DNA of 64,000 nt from Whalleya microplaca (Eukaryota > Ascomycota > Sordariomycetes > Xylariales > Xylariaceae), in the NCBI GenBank assembly GCA_022497155.1, contig MU385716.1, forward strand, positions 1 through 64,000, written 5' to 3'. The position numbers were made by a program, and so were the translations under genes. Shown piece after piece: positions 55,181-64,000 of this stretch; the first letter of the stretch is position 1, and the number at the start of each line of letters is the position of its first letter. The notes beneath the pieces were generated by a model. The model ran no database searches. It saw only the letters and a list, made by a program, of their open reading frames with translations, and was not told where the DNA came from.

Positions 55181-58100
55181 GTTTCTGAATGGCCTGAAAG
55201 GTCTAAAACCGTTGTGCACTCGGGTGAGCCTAACGCTGATTGGCCTGCGTCTGCACAAATTCTTGCGCGTCTCTGCCTCTGACTGGCCAGACGATAAATT
55301 TGTTGATGTATTTTTGGGAGGACTGCAGATAGGCAGTGTCTGCTTAGTGGACGGCGTCGGGTGCCAGGATGGTCTTGATAGGGCGGAAAGAAACCCCGTT
55401 TGATTCTAGAATACTTCAGATACAAGAATTCGGTTGATAGACCATCCACGGGTGAAAAATCTTGTACGTATGGAAACGTCCAGTCCGTTCCGGTCCAGTC
55501 CACAGCTTGATATGACAGGATCGCGGGTGATTTTCCTAGGAGGGGCAAGCACAAGAATGACGAAAGAGAGAAGATGGCGTGTGTATCGTACAAGTGCGTG
55601 GCAGTGACCCGTCACTTGTAACAATGGTGTGTAGAACCTGGGGATACCTGGTGGTGGTAGTGGCAGTAGTGGTGGTGATGGTGGTGGTGCCAGATGATGG
55701 TGATATGGATTGCGCAAAGCTCGTAACAGACAGATGAGACCTGGACCTGGGGGGCCACAGAACGAAGGAATCCTAGCTAGGAACTCCCACTTTGAAGTTG
55801 TTTTTAGAACGAACGTTTGCGAGGGGCACCAGGGGGAGGGAGGAGGGATCTATTTCTCTCCCTCTCTCGTCTGGGGTATTGTGCAGGCTGAGTTAAGCTA
55901 GGAACAAAGGAGTATAATGCTGGATAGAGAGAAATGTGTTGAGAAGCTCCGGCAGATGACTCTGTCGTGTGACTGGATAATGGGTAGTTTTGGATCTTGA
56001 TGTAGGTGCATGTGGTAATGTGGTATGTCTCTTTATCAAAGTCTAGGTATGCAACCCAATAATCGGTACGCATTGAAGTTTTTTTTTCTTCCCTCTGTTC
56101 CAGACATTGTCACATTGGGCGCCTCTGCGCTATGCCCGTAATCTGTACCTGCGCAGCTGCGCCGGCCATTGGGTCATTGGGCAACTGGCAACGGATGTCG
56201 CACTGGCGAACAACCTGTGGGAAATCCCCGTCGTCCATCTCCACTCCCCTAACAATGAACACCCAATTAGGTAGGATGCGACATGTGATTGGATGCCGAA
56301 ACAGCATCCCGGCTGGTTTTACTACTCCTATTTGGGAATGGCGTCATGATATCTGTTTTGGAGCTGCTCCCCCAGCAACGGAGTAACCCAGAACGCTGGA
56401 ATGCCAAACCTCACACGTTCACCCATTACTCTCGGTAACCATATAACCACATGGAATGAATTCCTTGCCTGGATCATTGCTGTCGGCCGTCGTCTCAATA
56501 GAGAAGGAGGGATAAAGGGAGGAGTGATTCGTTTATAGTACGTACGTATGTAGATGGATTGTGATCCTGGATTGTCTTCCAAGTTTCAACCAGCAAGCAA
56601 AGGGTTTAGCGGCGCCTATTTCTATTTCCATCCAACGCCGGCCGGTAACCGGTTGTTACTGTCGATCTCATGGCGGTACGAAGTTGTATTCGGCCCTTGC
56701 ATTAACGTCGTCAACCAAGGGCTCAGAAAGAAAACAACTTTCGAATATTTATTATGTTATTATCCGGGGCAGACAAAGCCATCTATATGCGAGATGTGCT
56801 GTATGTCTAGACATATGTATGTATATATGTACGTATGTAAGTATGGATGTATGTAGGTATGTATGTACGACATAGGAGGGCGGAAGTATTTCGAGCTTTA
56901 GGTGATAGGTGGGCTGTGTTTGGTCGGACATGCTAAGAGCTTTCCCCTGCCACATCTGAAGCGCGAATTGATGAAACGTCAGCCTATCGATTGGTGTTTC
57001 AATTAACACGTAACACGACTTGCGCGTGTCTTCTCAAACTCAATTGGGAAGAATGCACGTCCTCCATCCCGAAATGGGTTGATCCCGCCATTCTTAACCC
57101 GAACATGTGCAGAACGCCCCAATACGACCATCGATTCATTGGATGTTTCCTAAGAGCTTATTGATACCCTCATATACACTGTGTATAACGCAGCAAACCG
57201 ACTATAAAGTCACCAATGGAACCAGAAAAAAGATATAGTCATGTGCAGGTTCTATCTATATAAACTCAAGTATTTGCAGGAAGATGAGCTGTGTCGGCAA
57301 CATTCCTGGGAGACTATCCGTCGACTCCCACTAGAGTCGAAGATTATGGCATGTTCCCTGAGAAGGATCCCTTTCGAAGAACACACTGGTTCGCGAACAG
57401 ATCCCTACGCTTCCATTCCCGGGTTTCGGACGAGGTAAGTAAGGGATATTTTCAAATTTCTGAAGAGAACCATATCGTACGTTAGCAGAGGTCTTCGGAG
57501 ATCATGTAGTTCGTATGCACAAATAATTATTGGATCCGCATAGTGATTCAACAACACGGTCAGTATAGAACTATACTTCAGTGAAAGTGAATATCCTGCT
57601 GATCTACTTCGATTAGCTAGTATCTGTGTCTTCGCCGTAGACAGCATAGTAATCTGATGCAAATGCTTAGATAAACAACTAGGTATGCTGTGAGATGCCC
57701 CGCAGCATATGCAGTATACTCCGAAAGTGCTGTTTAGTCTACATAAGTCGCCCATGTTACAGTAGAACACGAAGTGTATGTGCCGGGTCAGTAACGGATA
57801 ACCACGTATGTTAACCGGCAATCGATTCGGCCCTTACTACCTATAGTCTATGTACGCAGATATATAAGAGCCATTTGAAGATTCGGTGGCCATTACAACT
57901 TATTATACAGCCCAGTCTGCAAGTCTGTCACGGATGACAATACAGCAGAAATTGGTCATTGTTGTTGTTGGTCAGCGAGGACAACATACCTTCTTCTTTA
58001 CCAACCAAGTACTAAGCAGCAGACCGCATCTTGCTCCAAGTGCCTATGGACATGAGACTCACTTTGATCGGCCGACGATTCGACGATTCGTTCATTCCGA

Positions 58101-58861
58101 AAGGTACACGCTAATAATAAAAGGCTAGCGTCATGATCGCCCAAGTTCGACATGAAGAGCCAGTTTTTAACCTCAAGCCATAGTCGAGTCTCGCATAATT
58201 ACCTATGTGGCCAGATATTTGACCCAATGGTTCGGCACTGTAATTGATGGATGATCAATGGGGAAAGAACGACATTGAACAGTCTTGATTTAACAAATCC
58301 GATGATATAGTTTACCGCTTCATCTAATATGTACGTAAGGGGGCAAAGGAGAAGAGGAAAGGGGAAGGGAAAAGGTGCATTAGCTACATACAATTATACA
58401 GGTAGTAACCTACCTAAGGTTAACCTAGGTAGTTCATCCGAAGCTTCCAATGATTTTACAGATGATAAGCTTAAAGAGGGATTCGCCAGCTGTAAGCGGG
58501 GCTGTCAGCCGCACCGCGGAGTGCAGGGAGGAGCTCGAAGGCGAAGGCGAAGGCGGTGACCACTGGTCAGGGCCAATTCGGAGCCCAAAGCAAGCTCAAC
58601 CGTGGCTCGCATCGTCTTCCTTTTTGCACCTCGGGAACCGACTTTTGGCCAAGATCTATTCTATATCCAGCTGGTCCGCTACGACACCGCTCCACTACCC
58701 ATGCACTTTCCTAGGCCCTGTAATTCTCGTTGGTCCCTTTTTTTTGTGTTTCAAGTTCTTAGGACAGCATAACCCGGGGCAGTCATAAAAAGATCTCGCC
58801 ATCGTCTTCCTTCCCGTTCCCGAGTAAAGAATAAATACTTTTTTTTTTACTTGTGTAGGCC
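55181..58861. other. 3.7-kb gene-poor intergenic stretch
   Basis: No supported gene. A GTGGTGGT-type repeat lies near 55651-55690 and a GTAT-rich microsatellite near 56813-56865. Overlapping plus-strand frames at 57241-57485 (for example YGMFPEKDPFRRTHWFANRSLRFHSR, partly protein-like and followed by a GTAAGT donor) could be a gene fragment, but no neighbour exon or family was found. Confidence 0.45.
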
Positions 58862-60256
58862 ATGTCTCCTTCAGGAGCTTCATCGTCTCATGCAAGCTAC
58901 CTAGAGCAGACCGTCTCGTTGCTCACCACCGTGGCCGCTTACATGCGCTTACCGGCTCTGGCCTCCACGGTATGCCTTCACGCTCACCCTCCTCCAGGTC
59001 GTCTGCTTCAGATTCCTCCGCCACCACCTGGTCGTTTCTCCGGGCATATCAGCGCACACAAGCCGCCATCTCCAAAAGGTGTCGGGCTGCAGCCGAGCTA
59101 ACAGATCTTACCCAGGGTGTTGCCGCCGTCCTCACCACCCTATTATACTTCAAGCAAAAGTAGGTATACATGCCATTGTAGACATCATAGACATCATAGA
59201 CATCAGTGTGTCCTTGGTTGCTGGTTGCGAAGCTGACGCTGACCACCTTCGCCTTTTGCTACAGAGCTCTCATCTACCCGTCTCACGTACCTCCCAATGC
59301 CCGGACCGATGTCCCTCGACCCTCGCAATTCGGCATCAAAGATTTCGAGGAGCTAGTCATACCTACCAACGATGGCGAGAAGCTGTCGGCATTCTACATT
59401 CGAGGCCCTCGAGGCGGCCGCAATTCCCAGTGCACGATCCTGATGTTTCACGGCAATGCTGGTAACATTGGTCATCGATTACCAATAGCACGTATGCTTA
59501 TCAATTACATCGGCTGCAATGTCTTTATGCTCGAATATCGGGGCTACGGTCTGTCAACGGGCGAGCCAGATGAAAAAGGTCTTATGATCGACGCCCAAAC
59601 CGCTCTCGACTATCTGCGCGATCGTGCCGAGACCAGGGATCACAAGATCGTCATCTACGGACAAAGTCTGGGAGGGGCCGTCAGCATAAAGCTAGTATCA
59701 AAAAACCAGAATGCGGGAGATATCGTCGGGTTGATCCTAGAGAACACGTTTCTGTCTATGCGATCTTTAATTCCGTCGGTCATCCCCCCGGCCAAGTACT
59801 TGGCCATGCTGTGTCACCAAGTCTGGCCAAGCGAGTCCGTGTTGCCGACTATAACCGAACTTCCGATCCTATTCCTAAGTGGTCTTCAAGATGAGATTGT
59901 CCCGTAAGTGAATCTATTTATCCCTAAAGAAAGAAAATCGATACATGATGATTTGAAACAACCATCCACAAAACATGAGTCCGCTAGCGTACACGGATTT
60001 CAATTCTGTTTCCTGATATCATCCGACTATCTTCCAAGCTTGGCATGTCTCAGTTGGAGACGTAGCTGATTCGCCCGCTAATGTCATGTGTCTCAGACCT
60101 TCTCACATGCGAAAGTTATACGAATTATCCACCACACCAACGAAGATATGGAAACCATTACCGGGTGGCGACCATAACTCGAGTGTCTTAGAGGAGGGGT
60201 ATTTCGAGGCAGTCTCGGAGTTCGTCTCCAATATCGCCGGAGATGAGAAGTCATGA
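58862..60256 (+). CDS. bem46: BEM46/ABHD13-family alpha/beta hydrolase
   Basis: Four exons (58862-58969, 59116-59159, 59265-59903, 60097-60256) give 316 aa. An N-terminal anchor (AAVLTTLLYF) is followed by LIYPSHVPPNARTDVPRPSQFG, a family landmark. The hydrolase core has FHGNAGNIGHR, then GQSLGG with nucleophile Ser185, Asp260 in SGLQDEIVP and His290 in GGDHNSS, a complete triad. BEM46 proteins are membrane-bound hydrolases of the ER or endomembranes linked to polarity; the natural substrate is not known. Exon 2 is only 44 nt; intron 2 (105 nt) holds a TAGACATCA tandem. The length is normal. Confidence 0.93.
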
Positions 60257-62413
60257 CCAGATGCATTGAAATTGGAACTTGATGAGGGAGGTGATATCAG
60301 ATTCTCAAGACTGCCGACTAAGACAGGAGTACCGGGTCCGTTATGTCGCGCCCTTTTTACGTATGAGATACCCCTACTTTCGCGCTCCGTGTAGCGCGAA
60401 GTATTGCCTATAGAATAAAATTCTATTGTTACGTGCACGCTTATTGGGATATCTGGTTTTCATCGTCTTTGATATGTAGACTTCTTGATATCGGCAGAAG
60501 ATTGCATTCCGATCACTGCGGCTGAAGTTCTGCTGAGAACTGCTGAGAGCTTGGACTTACGTTACCTCGGTCCTGTTGTTCTCGTCTGATGCCTTCAATC
60601 CTGATACTGTAGTTCGGGACATTGTCGAGGCCACGAATGATTACTAGGTAATTGATGATTTTGACAAGGAGTGCTGCCCAGCTAGCAAGGCTTCTCTGCG
60701 TCGGCGTTGCTCGCTCCGCACGTGACTTTCAGCTTCTTTGAGTCGCTGTTTATCTTCCTCTAGTAATCATCGTAAGCCTGAGATCTCTTCCGTGCCTTTA
60801 TGCTTATAAAATGCTGGTAATAAATAAGAGGGCCAAAAATATTAGAACAGTTAAACTGTATTGACTCTACTCACCTATCCGGCTAAGATCGACTTACTCC
60901 TCTGTGGACACTCCGTCTATAGCAGGTCAAAACAATGCAGATGAACTTATACAAAAGGCGGGCAGCGCAGGTTCGCCTCAGGGTAGGCTCAGGCTGAAGC
61001 GGCGTGGCTCAGGTTAGCGTCCCATTAAGGTATGTCGTGGTAAAACTTCTATACGAGATTATCAGCCTTCAGAGTATACCTCAGTATCCACTGGCTGTAG
61101 CAATCGAACAACCATTACATTACAAAGATGCTCGGGGCTTTCTGTTCCAGCTCATTGCCCAGATGAGCATGCAGACAGCTAAGCTCCCTTGCAGCTAGCT
61201 GTCTGTCGCCTGTTCCTGCGCCGTGAACCCCAGGCAGGGATCCGACAACTTGGCCTAATTGTGATCCGCCAATTGTCCCTCAGCTGTTCTATTTTCGTCA
61301 GCACAGGCTCCAGCTTTCCTTTATCCTAGGCGTTAGTGCATCTGTTTGAGGAAACGGCACCGCCTATGGGAAGCTCGGGAGTGTTGTATTACTAGCAGTG
61401 GCTCAGCTGGGGAGAGCTGAGCTGTTTTATCGATCCTTTAGGGACTCGAGTGTAAGCTGACTGACTGGTGTTGACAGATGTCCTGATGTCTGACTTGGTG
61501 CTGAGTGATGCATGGAGTGGCTAGTTGGGTTGGCTGCTCTGCATAGGTTATAAGTTGCGAGTTATGGTTATTGGATGATTATGTATATACTGATTTTAAT
61601 TGTATAGCACTTGTTCTAGCGCACATGTGAATTATTCAAAATAGAAAAACAAAGATAGAATAAAACGAGCGAGAGTATACTGAGTTGTCAATATCGGGAA
61701 TGGATTTACGTTTGACAGTGCTTCGAATCAACCCCTTTTTAGGATACTTTATCTAACCTTCAAGTTACCACTCAATCATTTAGCTCTGCATCTCTTGGTA
61801 AGAGGCGGGTGTATCGTTGTTTGACATGTAGAGTAGCTAAGCTTAATTGTATACATATCCCCAACAATGTCAGGTATCCCAATGTATCTTTTCTGGGAAG
61901 GGTTTTGCTGTAGACTATTATCTCTTGGGAACGTGAGCGTACGGTTCATGAAATTATACAGAGAGCCGGTAATTAGCTCTACGTGTCACTCTAATCTATT
62001 GGCTATCGAATGATTAACTATCAAGGGTGGGGTGTGGGGGTTTATGGTTAGATTCAAATGTATATGTTAGGCAGTTATTCGCATCTTGATAAGGGCCAAC
62101 TAGAAAAATCTCTAGACGATTTGGGATACAGGCAAGATCTAGTTTTGATTAAATATAGCAGAACCACCCAACCTGAAAGTTACCCTTTAAACTCCAAAGC
62201 ATTGGTCCCTATGCTCAACGCGTCCTCCTTGCCGTGACATCCAAGCATCAACAAGAAATCATCACCGGTAACGGTTCACGGGCTGTATTTTGCTCATCTG
62301 GTATATGTCTCATCCAACGCTGACCATGCGGCGGTGGATACCATCTTCGAAGATACTGCGACCAAGAACGTAGGATGTATTTATGCGAAATGTTGCTATA
62401 AGGAAGACAGATC
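60257..62413. other. Intergenic, no gene supported
   Basis: A stretch near 60950-61560 is rich in GGCTCAGG, AGCTGAGCTG and CTGACTGACTGG words, somewhat like the tract at the left end of the window; it could be an old transposon. No motif or inverted end was found. Confidence 0.4.
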
Positions 62414-63946
62414 TCAGTCTTCGTCATCTTCATCATCGTCTTCATCACTGTCATGATTGTCTTGGTCTTGCTCCGAGTCATCTTCGTTGTCCTCGTCTGA
62501 CATTTCAGAATCCTTATCTCTACGCTTCGCATCCCGGCTAAGATTCACCTGCCTGGTAATCTCGTTGCCACTTTCTGTAGCATCAATAACACCGAACCCG
62601 CTAACCAAGTCCTGGCAATAAAATGGTATATCCACGATGCTCTTTACATAGGAATCTACAAGGGTATCGGTTACCATCACTTTGATGACAATGTCTTTTC
62701 TTTTCTTGATGATTCCATGTAGTTTCTTGAACACTTTGTCACCGTCCTTCTCATCCCCCATGAGTCGAGAGAGAGAATCGATGACGAAAAAGACCATATC
62801 ATCCTCCGGCAAGGATAGAATGAGTGCTTCCATAAGTTTCAGGCCATCTTTGAGTGTGGACTTTGCTTTGGAAAGTAATTTCTGATCCGCTAATGCAGAA
62901 AGCTCGACTAAGGGTCGATGGGCGGCAATGAACTTGAGAAGTTGGCCGTTAAGGCTCTTCACCAGGGCGGCCGGGCCCGACCCGCTCTCGGACGGATCCT
63001 CGTTACTCCTATGCATGGTGAAGAAGGCTAGTACGGGGAAAAGGGCCGTGCTTTGGAGTGTTGCAACAAGCAAAGCGCTGTGGAAGGAGAGCGGGTTGAC
63101 TAGGGAAGAGGGGGGCGTCTGGAGGTTGATATCGATGATTCTTGATCGTCCCTCCTGGAGCCAGGCATTGAACTCCTCCGAGTCTAAGATATATTTAGCT
63201 ATGTCCTTCTCGTCCTGCTCGAGCTGTTCGATATGCTCGAGACAGTACTTCATATCTATCGTTGGGTCATAGGTCAGGTCTTGTAGACTTCTGCACCATT
63301 TCGTTGCTATTCGGCTGTTTTTCTTTTCCCGTGAACGAATTGATGCCGCTTCCTTTTCTTGCTGGAGAAGCCTTGCCTCCTCGTAGTCGACTATATCCCT
63401 GTGTCAGCGATAAAATTATGAAAATAACATTAGGTATCAGCTGGAAACCCCTACTTTCTCCAGTTTTTGCATTGAAAATTGGATTGCTAGTAAATAGTCG
63501 GTAAAAGCAATTCTCGGCTTCCAGAAGTAATTCTTTTTTGGTCTCTTCTTTGGTCTTTTTTGCAGTTTCTACAATGAAGTTCTTAACTTCTTCCAGGGAC
63601 TTCTCCATCATGCCTATTCAAGTCAGAGTGCGTTAAACATAATAGGGAACAGAGTGTTTGTATGTATTAGACTTGCGTACGTACGTGCATGTTGCCTTGT
63701 TGCCCAGACCAGACCATCTTCTACATTACCAACGTGTGTTTCGATCCTGCCCCATCTTTCTTTGTCACAGAGGTCTACCTCCCCTTGGAATCGTTGTATT
63801 TGACTTTGTAGCTCAGCTAAAGCATCGGTCACATCAGTATTCTGTCTTTGGTCATCCTCATCACTTGCCTCTCCCATCCCCTGTCCTTCAATGCCAATGT
63901 CAACCTCCTGCTTCTGACCGTTCGACTTGCTTTGAAAGCGGGACAT
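62414..63946 (-). CDS. Unrecognised STAND-like fungal protein, 5' end probably beyond the window
   Basis: Exons 63946-63685, 63613-63455 and 63390-62414 give 465 aa in frame. The gene probably starts further right: in-frame sequence upstream of this ATG reads LVESAASFKKT after a plausible acceptor, so the first exon(s) may lie outside. The N-terminal third is helical (LQSQIQRFQGEV, EEVKNFIVETAKKTKEETKK). The middle (SPLSFHSALLVATL-like LVNPLSFHSALLV, FPVLAFFTMHR, LPEDDMVFFVIDSLSRLMG) recalls the nucleotide-binding part of fungal STAND proteins, with a DxxS position like a Walker B. No P-loop is seen, so any nucleotide binding is doubtful. The C-terminal about 45 residues are mostly Asp/Glu/Ser. 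The function is unknown; it could be a NLR relative or regulator. Confidence 0.65.
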
Positions 63947-64000
63947 TGTTTTCTTGAAACTTGCAGCACTCTCAACTAGCTTATCTGTACGACGTTAGCT

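Noticed and set aside
1..64000. CRISPR arrays, bacterial operons, phage genes
   Set aside because: The window is fungal nuclear DNA; no regularly spaced direct repeats with unique spacers were seen, and the tandem arrays present are simple minisatellites.

Overview
The window is nuclear DNA from a filamentous ascomycete (Pezizomycotina), most likely a Sordariomycete-like species with an active or past repeat-induced point mutation (RIP) system. Reasons: short GT-AG introns of about 50-100 nt with CTAAC/CTGAT-type branch sites; fungal gene families (a LaeA-like methyltransferase, a KRE2/MNT1 mannosyltransferase, PEX10, a CSC1-type channel, an NB-ARC/TPR STAND protein, a cyanovirin-type small secreted protein); and a 10 kb AT-rich block whose repeats differ by C-to-T and G-to-A changes. 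The species cannot be named from the sequence.

Layout. 1-10.1 kb is a gene-free, RIP-degraded nest of retroelements. It holds one LTR element with both LTRs and a TCCGG target duplication (2624-5544), a partial second copy (about 590-2456), two solo LTRs of another family inserted inside the first element (target duplications ATTAA and AGCAT), and a LINE-type element on the minus strand whose reverse transcriptase motifs are still readable. At its edge (10.2-12.7 kb) lies an NB-ARC/TPR (NLR-like) gene that is open over 772 codons except for one TAA. From 14.6 to 32 kb come an MDR-type oxidoreductase, an unmutated copy of the same LTR (16746-16987), a tRNA-Trp-like gene, an O-fucosyltransferase-like protein, a CSC1/OSCA channel, a secreted subtilase and MSH3. 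From 33 to 44.6 kb come a zinc-finger-like protein, a LaeA-like methyltransferase with a 13-nt exon, a small secreted CVNH-like protein and a Dap1/PGRMC-type cytochrome b5 protein, with long gaps between them. From 46 to 64 kb come a KRE2/MNT1 mannosyltransferase, an ERD1/EXS protein and PEX10 (divergent pair with a 347-bp MITE between them), a LYAR-type nucleolar protein, a BEM46/ABHD13 hydrolase and, running off the right edge, an unrecognised protein with a STAND-like look.

The genes do not form one pathway. Most are conserved housekeeping or secretory-pathway genes (Golgi glycosylation: O-FucT-like, KRE2, ERD1; DNA repair: MSH3; peroxisome: PEX10; ribosome biogenesis: LYAR). Accessory genes (NLR-like, subtilase, LaeA-like, CVNH, STAND-like) lie in or next to the repeat-rich or gene-poor parts. 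The exon models were built by hand from splice signals and reading frame; all the spliced models given have lengths divisible by three.
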